Positions 14,927 to 22,584 of a stretch of DNA of 38,640 nt are shown piece by piece. The notes under the pieces were generated by a model. That model had not been told where the DNA came from. It did not search any database and saw only the letters and a list, made by a program, of their open reading frames with translations. The position numbers and the translations under genes were made by a program. Location of the stretch: NCBI GenBank assembly GCA_002343825.1, contig DDSL01000077.1, positions 4,756-43,395 of the forward strand. The letters run 5' to 3'. Position 1 is the first letter of the stretch. Every line of letters begins with the position of its first letter. This stretch comes from Chthonomonas sp. UBA2391 (lineage in GTDB: Bacteria; Armatimonadota; Fimbriimonadia; Fimbriimonadales; Fimbriimonadaceae).

Positions 14927-16602
14927 ACCCAAACCCGGGGCTGAATGTACATAAGGTCGTGGGGACCGGGTCCGGTTGCGCCCGTGAGATGGTCGAGCTG
15001 ATACCGCTCTAAGAGCCACTTTTTGAAGGCAGCGTAGTTTGCACCCTGGGCGAATTCTCCGTCGGTCAACCGGCTTCGCGGGGCTTCGATAATTCGCTCC
15101 CGATCTTCACTCTCAAAGCTGGAATAGACGATGTACTGCGGAAGTTCCTCCCCGAAGACCGTCCCAAAATCCACCGGGGTCCCCGCCGCATCCGTCGCGC
15201 GGATCACCCTGGGCCGCGTTTCGGCCAACATCCACTGGTTCCTCTGGTCCGCCGGTACCGACCGAGGGGCTCCGACCTGTGGATAGAACGGCGGGGTGTA
15301 GAACCAGGGATCGCTCACAACCCCAATGCTCTCTGCATCCTTCAAGATTTCGGCCACTCGGTCCCTGGGGTCTGGACGAGTCATCATAGTCGTCCAACTG
15401 ACCGAATCCGCCGCTCCCCCGCCGCCAAAGCCCCCGATACCGAGGAAGATCAACACGTGGCCGACGCTGCGAAGGCTTGGCTTTTGGCTGGAAAAAGCTT
15501 CGTACATCGCCCCTATCCCGAGGGCCAAGACCGGGATCAACGGGAAGACGTACCGGACGAACTTGACTTCGGCGCGGCCGATCGCCACGTACATCAGCAC
15601 GAAGTAGACGACCAGAGGAATCCCCACCTTGAGGTCCTTCCGCCAAAGCAAAAACAGGCAGAGTGGGGTCAGCAGAGTCAGGATGGCCCCATACGCCGAG
15701 ATCAGGTTTCCAAAGTGAACGATGAAACCGCTGGGGGTGCCGCTAAAGACCAACCCATGGCCAGTTGCCGTGTGGGCGAGCTCATAGCTGAAGTCTCGCT
15801 TGAAGGCCTCGAAGTTGTGCAACACGCCGGGCGTACTCAGCAGAAATGCCACCACCGGCACCGCTCCACAAAGAGCCAATCCCTGGCCCCGCTTTTGTGC
15901 CGGCAAGAATTGCCAGGCGACCCAGAAGAGTGAGGGCAAAGCCAGAAATCCCGAGTACTTGGTTCCAGCGCTGAGTCCGATCAGGACTCCAGCCAAAATG
16001 AGCCATCGGAGGACCAAAGGTTGCTCCTCTTCGGTGGCCGTGGCGACAAAGACCAAGTACGTCAGCGCGCCAAAGACCAGAGCCGTGGCGAGAACGTCTA
16101 CCGTCGCGAAACGCGAGTGCATGAGCAACCCAGGGGCGAAGAAGGCCGAAAGCGTCGCCGCTGCACAGGCAGGCACCCCCAGGAACCGCCGCCCCGCCAC
16201 CCAAACCAGCGCCACCAAAAGTGCTCCGGCAAAGGCGGAGATCCACCTTCCTGCCATCAGATAGCTCCCGATCCGCAGGAATCCGGCCATTGGATTGTCG
16301 CTCTCCACCGCCGGGCTATAGGCATCGGTAACCTTGGTCGAGACGCTCAAGAGGGTGAGGTAAAGGGTCCCGTAATTGTAGAAATTCGGGTCGAGATCCC
16401 CTTTGGCGAGGTCGATCTGGTTGCTATAGATCCAGTTGATCGTCTCGTCCGGATGGTAACTGAAGGCGCGGTCGGGAGAGGGTAATCCCCAGCCGATTCC
16501 CACCAAACGAAACAGGAAGGCGACGAGAAAGATCGCCGGCCCGATCCAGCGCGCGTGGCTAATCCACCAGGGCGACTTTGGGGCGAGCGACTCTGTTTCC
16601 AT
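14905..16602 (-). CDS. GT39/PMT-like membrane glycosyltransferase
   Basis: A 565-residue polytopic membrane protein of the GT-C fold. After a first helix (IGPAIFLVAFLFRLVGIGW) comes the extracytoplasmic loop with YHPDETINW, where an acidic catalytic Asp is expected, then about ten further helices including WISAFAGALLVALVWVAG and the periplasmic segment after SRFATVDVLATAL. The C terminus is a soluble domain of about 140 residues. These proteins transfer sugars from polyprenyl carriers to proteins or glycolipids. The start at 16602 is chosen by the hydrophobic N terminus; it overlaps the upstream gene by 44 bases. Confidence 0.85.
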   Translation of the reverse strand: METESLAPKSPWWISHARWIGPAIFLVAFLFRLVGIGWGLPSPDRAFSYHPDETINWIYSNQIDLAKGDLDPNFYNYGTLYLTLLSVSTKVTDAYSPAVESDNPMAGFLRIGSYLMAGRWISAFAGALLVALVWVAGRRFLGVPACAAATLSAFFAPGLLMHSRFATVDVLATALVFGALTYLVFVATATEEEQPLVLRWLILAGVLIGLSAGTKYSGFLALPSLFWVAWQFLPAQKRGQGLALCGAVPVVAFLLSTPGVLHNFEAFKRDFSYELAHTATGHGLVFSGTPSGFIVHFGNLISAYGAILTLLTPLCLFLLWRKDLKVGIPLVVYFVLMYVAIGRAEVKFVRYVFPLIPVLALGIGAMYEAFSSQKPSLRSVGHVLIFLGIGGFGGGGAADSVSWTTMMTRPDPRDRVAEILKDAESIGVVSDPWFYTPPFYPQVGAPRSVPADQRNQWMLAETRPRVIRATDAAGTPVDFGTVFGEELPQYIVYSSFESEDRERIIEAPRSRLTDGEFAQGANYAAFKKWLLERYQLDHLTGATGPGPHDLMYIQPRVWVWKRKPI

Positions 16603-17164
16603 AGCTTTCTTGCAAGACGCCGACGGCAGCCTCTCGCATCGCAAGATCATACCGGTCGTCGGTTTGGCTCTGGATCTGGCGCAAGACATCCATGGCCGGG
16701 GCCGATTCCATCCGGTAGAAGAATTCTTCGAGCAGGGCAATCAACTGGCCCACTTCCGACCGACGGGTGGGGCGGAGTTCATCCGAGAATTGGGACCAGA
16801 TCGGCAGACGCTCCAAGAGGTCGGCCCCGATCTCCGGAGCCCGTTCTCGGACTCGATGGAGATGCGGCTGGCGCAGATGCTGGTAGGGGATCGCAGCAAA
16901 ACCGATCTGACGAACTTGGATCGTATTGGCCAGCCGGACCCGCTGCGCCTCGCTCCACCCCAGCCGAGCTCCAATCCGATCGGCGATTTGGCCAAATTCG
17001 TCGTTGCTCGGACCGACTAGCCCGCCTCTCAGCGACATGGCGACCCCAACCGCCCGGGCGGCGCGACCCAACATCAGAGGTCGACGCTTGCGGGCAGAGA
17101 CCGCGACCCAGAGGCAAAAAACCGTGATCCCCGCGCAACCGGCCACCAGCAAGAGTTCGGTCAA
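16559..17164 (-). CDS. Membrane-anchored degenerate HD-GYP homologue
   Basis: 201 residues: one N-terminal membrane helix (LLLVAGCAGITVFCLWVAV), then a cytoplasmic domain that aligns with the HD-GYP domain of the gene upstream. The homologue's ILHDLGKVAI is replaced by IQVRQIGFAAI here, so the His-Asp metal pair is missing, as is the HHERPDGRGYP motif. It is therefore unlikely to hydrolyse c-di-GMP; it may bind the nucleotide or its neighbour. The start is TTG at 17164, overlapping the upstream stop as TTGA, with AGGAGG 7 bases before it. Function unknown; the relation to HD-GYP is my inference from the alignment. Confidence 0.7.
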   Translation of the reverse strand: MTELLLVAGCAGITVFCLWVAVSARKRRPLMLGRAARAVGVAMSLRGGLVGPSNDEFGQIADRIGARLGWSEAQRVRLANTIQVRQIGFAAIPYQHLRQPHLHRVRERAPEIGADLLERLPIWSQFSDELRPTRRSEVGQLIALLEEFFYRMESAPAMDVLRQIQSQTDDRYDLAMREAAVGVLQESYGNRVARPKVALVD

Positions 17165-18351
17165 GCCATGACCTCCTGCCCCACTGCCTTTCGGAAGGCC
17201 TCGACCACTTCGGTATCAAATTGGGTGCCGGCGCACCGCAAAACCTCTTGGATCGCCCCTTCGGGGTCCACCGGCTCTCGGTAACTCCGCCGCCCCCCGA
17301 CACTGCTGACGCCGACCATCGCATCAAAGGCGTCGACGCAGGCGATGATCCGGCTCTCCAGCGGGATCGCGTCCCCGTGGAGACCGAAGGGATATCCCCG
17401 GCCATCCGGACGTTCGTGGTGGGCCAGGATCCAAGGCGCAATCTCCGGGTACAGCCCAGACTTCTCCAGGATCTTTGCCCCGAGTTCGCTGTGTCGCTTG
17501 ATCTCGGCAAATTCGTCATCGGTGAGCCGACTGGGCTTCTCCAAGATCTGTTCATCGATCGCGACTTTGCCCAAATCGTGAAGAATCGCCGCCGCCCGGA
17601 GGCGCTGGGCCCGCTTGGCGTTCAGACCAAGGTTGCGCCCGGTGCTCTCGGCCAGGGCCGCGACGCGTTCCAGATGGGCGCCCGTGTAGGGGTGCGCTTG
17701 CTGAACCAGGAGAATCAACCCCCGCAGGATGGCCTGATCTTCTTCCCGCTGCCTACGCCACTCTCGGACCGCCCAAGCTCCGGCCACGATCGGCCCCAGG
17801 AGTGCTAAACACCAGATCGGCGCCACGGTACCGAGCCCGAACGCGAAAATCGTCATCAGACCTCCGGCGGCCAAGAGGCTTCCCCACGAACCACCGGGCA
17901 CCCTCGCCCCGAACCAAAACCACAATGCCGAACTGGCGGCCACCGCGCCGATCACCCAACTGACCGCCGTTCCCGACAAACTGGTCGGCGAAACCGCAGC
18001 CACAACGACCCACCCCCCGGCCAGGGCCACCGCGGAGGTGAGGAGGCTTCGCGCGATCTCGGGCAGACCGACTCGGCCCATCCCACTGGCTCCGGCGACC
18101 GCAAGCCCCCAGGCCAAGAGTCCGACTTCGAAGGCGAGAGCGGTTGAAACTCCCCCATGCGCGTATCCAAGTGACACCACGAGGGGAGCGAGGGAGATCG
18201 ACCAACGACGGTCCGACCAATAGAGCGCCCCGATCTCGGCCCCGATTCCGAGCACGACGAGGGGCCAAAGTTGAGGCTGAACGACCGCCACGAACGCCGA
18301 GAGGGCCACAAGAGCACTCAGACCAAGCGTCCGGGAGGCAAACGAATTCAT
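17161..18351 (-). CDS. Membrane HD-GYP domain protein (c-di-GMP phosphodiesterase-like)
   Basis: 396 residues. The first about 200 form some six or seven membrane helices (for example LGLSALVALSAFVAVV and PIWCLALLGPIVAGAW). A cytoplasmic HD-GYP domain follows, with AHPYTGAHLERVA, the metal-binding HDLGKVAI, and the HHERPDGRGYP signature, complete and in order. Such proteins hydrolyse c-di-GMP, here probably in response to a membrane signal. The start at 18351 is chosen because the first helix follows at once; an ATG 12 codons upstream is possible. First gene of a four-gene overlapping unit with the degenerate homologue, the glycosyltransferase and the recombinase. Confidence 0.9.
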   Translation of the reverse strand: MNSFASRTLGLSALVALSAFVAVVQPQLWPLVVLGIGAEIGALYWSDRRWSISLAPLVVSLGYAHGGVSTALAFEVGLLAWGLAVAGASGMGRVGLPEIARSLLTSAVALAGGWVVVAAVSPTSLSGTAVSWVIGAVAASSALWFWFGARVPGGSWGSLLAAGGLMTIFAFGLGTVAPIWCLALLGPIVAGAWAVREWRRQREEDQAILRGLILLVQQAHPYTGAHLERVAALAESTGRNLGLNAKRAQRLRAAAILHDLGKVAIDEQILEKPSRLTDDEFAEIKRHSELGAKILEKSGLYPEIAPWILAHHERPDGRGYPFGLHGDAIPLESRIIACVDAFDAMVGVSSVGGRRSYREPVDPEGAIQEVLRCAGTQFDTEVVEAFRKAVGQEVMA

Positions 18352-18396
18352 AGCGCTTCTGAGACTAGACGCCCCAGAAGCGCGCAAAGCCGCGAG

Positions 18397-19359
18397 TTAC
18401 TTGCGGCTGATCAGCTGGAGTCGAATCCGGCTGTCGAGCTTTCCTTCTTGAACGGCTCGGTCGGGGAACTCGGTCGCAAAGATTTGGTAGCCACCGGTCG
18501 CCGTCATTTGGCCATCCAGAGTGTGCATGGTGACCGTGTCCACGTGGAACACGATCTTGGCCGTCAGGTTCATGGGGATCTTGGTGTAGATCTCGCGGAC
18601 GACCGGCGCATCTTGAGCAAAGAAATCGACCAGATCGGTGTCGATCTTCAGCTCACTCTCGATCTTGTGAGCCGACTTTCCGTTGAATTCCGAAAGACCT
18701 CGATAGGTGTAGGTGTAGTCCGCTCGCTGGACGGCGATCCGCTTGTTCTTGTCGCTCTTGAGGACCTGCGGGGAGAACCCTGCCGTCACCTTCCAGGTAT
18801 CCCCCGGCCGGACCGGACGAACCGGAAACTGGGGCGAGAAGTCGATGCTCCCATCCAGAGGTCCGATCATCTGGGCCAACTGGTAGATCTGAGAGATGAA
18901 TCCGGCGATCGGGTCTTGGCGGACGTTCATCGCCACCGGGGTCGCTTCGCCAGTCCACCGCGCGGGCTTGCGAGGTGGGGTCAAATCCTTGATATCCAGG
19001 ACCTTGTTCAGCGGACTCAGCTGAATCCGCAGATCCCAACCGGGCTTGATCGGAGTTCGGACCTCGTCGCGCTCGGTGGTTTCTCCCTCAATCGCAACGA
19101 AGTTTTTCCGTTGGTAGCGCGCCTCGACAATTCCGTCCACCAACTCCTTTTCGATGGTGAGCTCGATGTCGTACTCAAGCCCGCTTGTACTTGGAATGAA
19201 GGTGTCCACCATCAGATTTCGCTCATCCGAAATAAGCTGGTTGACGACCCGGTATTTGTAGGTCGTGCCGGGCTTGAGGACGCGGGCCAATTGGACCGGT
19301 TCGACGGGGGCAGTTTGCCCCGCTGCGAGCATAGAAGCGAGCAAGAGTACGTTGGTCAT
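18397..19359 (-). CDS. Secreted protein of unknown function
   Basis: 320 residues starting with a short signal-like stretch (MTNVLLLASMLAAGQTAPVE), then a soluble, beta-rich sequence with many Thr, Asp and Lys. Features such as LKPGTTYKYRV, GDTWKVTAGFSP and a repeated pattern of alternating hydrophobic residues suggest a periplasmic beta protein related to the DUF6263-like group, but I do not recognise the family with certainty. A good ribosome binding site (GAAGGAA) precedes the ATG. It lies 21 bases downstream of the acyl-CoA dehydrogenase on the same strand and may be co-transcribed with it. Confidence 0.7.
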   Translation of the reverse strand: MTNVLLLASMLAAGQTAPVEPVQLARVLKPGTTYKYRVVNQLISDERNLMVDTFIPSTSGLEYDIELTIEKELVDGIVEARYQRKNFVAIEGETTERDEVRTPIKPGWDLRIQLSPLNKVLDIKDLTPPRKPARWTGEATPVAMNVRQDPIAGFISQIYQLAQMIGPLDGSIDFSPQFPVRPVRPGDTWKVTAGFSPQVLKSDKNKRIAVQRADYTYTYRGLSEFNGKSAHKIESELKIDTDLVDFFAQDAPVVREIYTKIPMNLTAKIVFHVDTVTMHTLDGQMTATGGYQIFATEFPDRAVQEGKLDSRIRLQLISRK

Positions 19360-19380
19360 GACTTGATTCCTTCCCGGCGA

Positions 19381-20499
19381 TTAGCGCAGAGCCTGCTTGG
19401 CGATCACCATCCGCTGGATCTCGCTGCAACCCTCTCCGATCTCGGTCAACTTGGCATCTCTCCAAAGTTTTTCGACCAGATACATGGACGTCATTCCGCG
19501 TCCACCGTGGATCTGGATGGCACGGTTTGTGGCTCGATTCGCGGTTTCACTGGCATAGAGCTTGGCTTGCGAGCTGATCTTTACGACACTCTCGCCGCGA
19601 TCGTAGAGCATCGCTCCCTTGTGCAAGAGGAGACGAGCGGCCTCGATCTCGGTTTCGTTGTCGGCCAGCATGTTCTGCACCGACTGCATGTCGCACAGCC
19701 GTCGGTTGAACTGCTCGCGTTGCTTGCTGTATTCCAGCGCCAGCTCTTGGGCCTTTTCGGCGATCCCTACGGCCATGGCGGCGATCCCGAGGCGCCCTCG
19801 GTAGAGCAATCCAATCGCCTGCTCAAAGGTGCACGGCGTGTGCCAAGCGACGGCATTATCGAGCTTGAATCGGACAGTGTTGCTCGCAGAAACCCCGATG
19901 GTGTGGATTCGCTCGACGATCTCAAACCCCGGCTGGTTGGTTTCAAGGAGGAAGGCGCTGAGCTCGGTCTCGCTCGTGCGGGCGACCATGATAATGAGGT
20001 CTGCGTTGCCACCGTTCGTGATGAACATCTTTTCGCCGTTCAGGTGAAAGTAACCCGGTTGGTCGGCGATCGGGGTTGCGGCTGTGCGCACTCGACGAGC
20101 GTCGCTACCAGCATCCGGTTCGGTGAGGCCCCACGCAAGCTTGATATCGCCCTTCACGATCCCAGGAAGATACTTGGTTTGCTGTTCTGGGGTCCCAAAG
20201 TGGTCGATGTGGCCGACGCAGAGAGCATTGATCGCGGCCACATTCATGCTCAGGGCCGGATCTGCTTTGGCCAATTCTCGGCAAGCCTCCACATAAGCCG
20301 AGCAGGAGACGCCGATGCCGCCCTTCTCCACCGGGAGCGTCATGCTCAACAGCCCGATTTCGCCCAGCTGACCCCAGATGCTAGGAGCGAACGCGGTGTT
20401 CTTCTCCCATTCCCGAGTCTGTGGCAATACGACTTCATTGGCAAACTGCCGGACGCGACTTAAAAAGGTAGCTTCCTCTGGACAAAGTTCAAAGATCAT
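19381..20499 (-). CDS. Acyl-CoA dehydrogenase
   Basis: 372-residue flavoprotein that introduces the alpha-beta double bond in acyl-CoA. Family motifs: LTEPDAGSDARRVRT, the FAD-contact GEKMFITNGGNADLIIMVA, FNRRLCDMQSVQNMLAD, and the catalytic-end segment IGEGCSEIQRMVIAK, where E356 occupies the active-base position of short/medium-chain enzymes. Substrate chain length cannot be read from sequence. It is the first gene of a leftward unit, divergent from the ArsR/B12 regulator, which is a candidate for its control. The fatty-acid oxidation fusion enzyme is about 3 kb away. Confidence 0.93.
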   Translation of the reverse strand: MIFELCPEEATFLSRVRQFANEVVLPQTREWEKNTAFAPSIWGQLGEIGLLSMTLPVEKGGIGVSCSAYVEACRELAKADPALSMNVAAINALCVGHIDHFGTPEQQTKYLPGIVKGDIKLAWGLTEPDAGSDARRVRTAATPIADQPGYFHLNGEKMFITNGGNADLIIMVARTSETELSAFLLETNQPGFEIVERIHTIGVSASNTVRFKLDNAVAWHTPCTFEQAIGLLYRGRLGIAAMAVGIAEKAQELALEYSKQREQFNRRLCDMQSVQNMLADNETEIEAARLLLHKGAMLYDRGESVVKISSQAKLYASETANRATNRAIQIHGGRGMTSMYLVEKLWRDAKLTEIGEGCSEIQRMVIAKQALR

Positions 20500-20746
20500 A
20501 GTGTTCTTGCTCGCTCCGTTGCGGCACCAGTGCTTGTTATTGTACTTGCTTCAAATTCATTAGCTTGGCACCATCCTTTTCTATCGGAGGACCGAACCTG
20601 ATCTTCGGCGAAGTGACCGCCGAAAATTGCCATAAATAGTTGCTTCCCCGAACAACATGAGGTCTTGCCACGTCCCTGCCCACACAGAACACTATACAAT
20701 GATTGATGTCGGGCATCCATCAGTGCCGGATTCAACAGGACCTTGA
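20500..20746 (+). promoter_or_regulatory. Divergent control region between acyl-CoA dehydrogenase and B12 regulator
   Basis: 247 bases without a gene. Toward the regulator there is a good -10-like TATACAAT (20693-20700) but no -35 box at normal spacing. Toward the dehydrogenase a TACAAT-like hexamer occurs on the minus strand. Two copies of GGCACCA (20523-20529 and 20567-20573), 44 bases apart, are possible binding sites. AGGA six bases before the regulator ATG is its ribosome binding site. Confidence 0.4.
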
Positions 20747-21763
20747 ATGAATGATCTTCTAAGCGAGCTTGCCGAGTCTTCACGCAGAGCTATCCTGGAG
20801 CAGCTCCAAGATGGACCCAAAAACGTGTCCGAGTTAGTCGAGGCTACTGGCATGAAGCAGCCCAACCTCAGCAACCACCTGAGCAAGCTCCGACTCAAGA
20901 ACATCGTCAAGCCCACCAAGATCGGCCGTCAGGTGTATTACGCCCTCGCCACTCCAGAAATCGCCCGAAACCTCCAGGCACTACTTTCCCAAGCCGCCCG
21001 CCCCGAACCGGAAGAAATCTCACTCGGCGATGCGGTCAAGACCTACTCCAAGCTTGCGATTCAGGGTGACGAGGCTGGCTGTGCAGAGATCGTCGACCAG
21101 ATGATCCGCCAAGGGTTCGACACAGTTCAGCTTTATCAGAATGTGTTGGCCGGATCGATGGAGATGATCGGAGCTTGGTACCAGGTCGAGGCAGTGGATG
21201 AGGGTCAAGAGCACCTCGCGAGCGCCATTACCGAGCGGATGATGGCTCGGGTCATGCAGTTTGCTCCCCCGCTTCCGGCCAAGGCCAAGGTTGCGGTGCT
21301 GGGATGTGTCCCCGGCAACTATCACAGCATTGGCCTCAGGATGATCAGCGACTTCCTTCGTTTGAAGGGCTGGAAGGTGGTCTACCTCGGGGCAAACGTA
21401 CCGACCCCTGCTTTCTTGAGCTCGGTAAAGGAGCACGAACCAAATCTGGTCCTCGTGAGTTGTGCGCGGGAGGAAGGAAGGACTGAGGCGATTGAACTCG
21501 TTCGAGAGTTGAAGCTGATCGCAGTCACCAAGGGCTTTATGATCGGGGTTGGGGGCAGATACGTGAACGAGAACCCGGATCTGTTTGTTGAGGCCGGGGC
21601 AAACTTTACCGCCAGTGACCTCCAGCACTTTTCGGAGGTCACCCTTCCGACGATTCTCACCGAAGCACGCCCGACCGTGTCGAATGGTCATGGTCATGGT
21701 AATGGCAATGGCAAAAACGGTCACGGAAAAACCGCTGCCGACCATGGTATGTCGGAGAATTAG
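20747..21763 (+). CDS. ArsR-type HTH fused to cobalamin-binding domain (CarH-like regulator)
   Basis: 338 residues. The N-terminal 75 are an ArsR winged helix (SELVEATGMKQPNLSNHLSK is the recognition region). Residues 95-175 form the helical cap of a B12-binding module with W144 and E155-H156 (AWYQVEAVDEGQEHLASA), and residues 180-310 a Rossmann B12 domain with the base-on ligand His (NYHSIG, H193). The set W plus E-H matches the CarH photoreceptor, except that the spacing is one residue longer and the DNA-binding head is ArsR, not MerR. The tail is Gly/His/Asn-rich (GHGHGNGNGKNGHG). Probably a B12-dependent, perhaps light-responsive repressor. Confidence 0.88.
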   Translation: MNDLLSELAESSRRAILEQLQDGPKNVSELVEATGMKQPNLSNHLSKLRLKNIVKPTKIGRQVYYALATPEIARNLQALLSQAARPEPEEISLGDAVKTYSKLAIQGDEAGCAEIVDQMIRQGFDTVQLYQNVLAGSMEMIGAWYQVEAVDEGQEHLASAITERMMARVMQFAPPLPAKAKVAVLGCVPGNYHSIGLRMISDFLRLKGWKVVYLGANVPTPAFLSSVKEHEPNLVLVSCAREEGRTEAIELVRELKLIAVTKGFMIGVGGRYVNENPDLFVEAGANFTASDLQHFSEVTLPTILTEARPTVSNGHGHGNGNGKNGHGKTAADHGMSEN

Positions 21764-21897
21764 GGGTTAGGGGTTAGGGGATGGAGAATAGAGAGTAGAA
21801 AGTAGAGAATAGAGAGTAGAGAATGGAAAATGGGACTAACAATTCCTAGTCCCTAGCGCTTAGTCTCTAATTTCTAACCTCTAATCCCTACTCTCTA
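21761..21897. repeat. Inverted pair of heptanucleotide repeat arrays
   Basis: Eleven 7-base units of the form TAGGGGT/TAGAGAG/TAGAGAA run from 21761 to 21837 on the plus strand; the first contains the TAG stop of the B12 regulator. From 21842 to 21897 eight similar units run on the minus strand (TAGAGAG, TAGGGAT, TAGAGGT and so on). The two arrays face each other and could fold into a long imperfect hairpin between the convergent regulator and rplT genes. Heptanucleotide repeats (STRR) are known in cyanobacteria. Confidence 0.85.
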
Positions 21898-21906
21898 GCT
21901 GCCCCA

Positions 21907-22254
21907 CTATGCCATCACTTGCTGAACCAGAGCCTTGAAGGCGGCCGGATCGTTGATTGCAAGTTCGCTCAGCATCTTTCGATTGACGTCGATACCCTTT
22001 TCGTTCAGATTGTGGATGAACTGGCTGTACTTCACGCCGGCCTCTTTGCAAGCAGCCGAAAGTCGGACGATCCAGAGCTGGCGGAATTCGCGCTTCTTGG
22101 CGCGGCGGTCTCGGAAGGCGTACTGCCCCGATTTCATCACCTGCTCGTGGGCACGGCTGAAGACGTTCTTCTTCCGGCCGAAATAGCCTGAAGCCTTCTT
22201 GATAATTTTTTTGTGGCGCTTGTGGCGCATCAATCCACGTTTTACGCGGGCCAT
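21907..22254 (-). CDS. rplT: 50S ribosomal protein L20
   Basis: L20 (115 residues) is an early assembly protein of the 50S subunit and, in several bacteria, a repressor of its own operon. MARVKRGLMRHKRHKKIIKK, the SGYFGRKKNVF stretch, REFRQLWIVRLSAACKEAG and the terminal AINDPAAFKALV are canonical. AAGGAG precedes the ATG. It is the last gene of infC-rpmI-rplT, but is separated from rpmI by 135 bases that hold a terminator-like hairpin and a structured leader, so it may be controlled separately. Confidence 0.97.
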   Translation of the reverse strand: MARVKRGLMRHKRHKKIIKKASGYFGRKKNVFSRAHEQVMKSGQYAFRDRRAKKREFRQLWIVRLSAACKEAGVKYSQFIHNLNEKGIDVNRKMLSELAINDPAAFKALVQQVMA

Positions 22255-22294
22255 ATGTTTTCTCCTTGGCGATCCCTTTCGGGGATTCGTTCGG

Positions 22295-22351
22295 GGCCGA
22301 GACCGGTTCCCAGATCTGCTTTAGACCGGTGGCGGTACTTGTTTCTCGGCC
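22295..22351 (-). promoter_or_regulatory. Structured rplT leader
   Basis: Two nested complementary pairs: GGCCGAG (22295-22301) with CTCGGCC (22345-22351), and ACCGGT (22302-22307) with ACCGGT (22325-22330). They give a 6-bp inner stem topped by a 7-bp outer stem with a bulge on one side. A further small hairpin, ATCCC-CGAAA-GGGAT, lies next to the rplT ribosome binding site. Position between the rpmI terminator and rplT suggests an L20-responsive or similar control element; this is inference. Confidence 0.45.
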
Positions 22352-22359
22352 AGGTTTAC

Positions 22360-22401
22360 AAAAAAGATACTCGTGATGGAGCCCTGGGGCTACATCACGA
22401 G
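22360..22401 (-). terminator. Terminator/attenuator between rpmI and rplT
   Basis: A perfect 9-bp stem (22370-22378 with 22393-22401) with an AGCC/GGCT pairing above it, followed on the minus strand by TATCTTTTTT (22360-22369). The rpmI stop codon lies in the hairpin. It would end most transcripts after rpmI and leave rplT dependent on read-through. Confidence 0.75.
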
Positions 22402-22584
22402 CATTCGGCGGACTCGGGTGCGCTCGCCCTTAAAGAGTACGGGCTCACCTTCCAGCCTGCGGCGTCTACTGTGGCTCTTGTGGAGGAACATGTGGCTGTT
22501 CCCCGACTTCCGTCGGGTGATCTTGCCGGTCCCCGTGATCTTGAACCTCTTCGCTGCCGTTTTGTTGGTTCGAATCTTTGGCAT
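22390..22584 (-). CDS. rpmI: 50S ribosomal protein L35
   Basis: L35, 64 residues, very basic: MPKIRTNKTAAKRFKITGTG and HMFLHKSHSRRRRLEG are typical. GGGGAAG lies about 6 bases before the ATG. Its first 119 bases are also read, in another frame of the same strand, as the end of infC. The last codons form one arm of the terminator in front of rplT. Function is in 50S assembly, placed as usual between infC and rplT. Confidence 0.95.
   Translation of the reverse strand: MPKIRTNKTAAKRFKITGTGKITRRKSGNSHMFLHKSHSRRRRLEGEPVLFKGERTRVRRMLVM

Noticed and set aside
18271..20463. A 730-codon open frame on the plus strand
   Set aside because: It lies opposite the HD-GYP, secreted and acyl-CoA dehydrogenase genes, has no family resemblance, and its long length reflects the GC-rich codon use of the true genes.
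21761..21780. Telomere-like TTAGGGG repeats
   Set aside because: Only three copies, continuous with degenerate heptamers on a bacterial chromosome; not a telomere.
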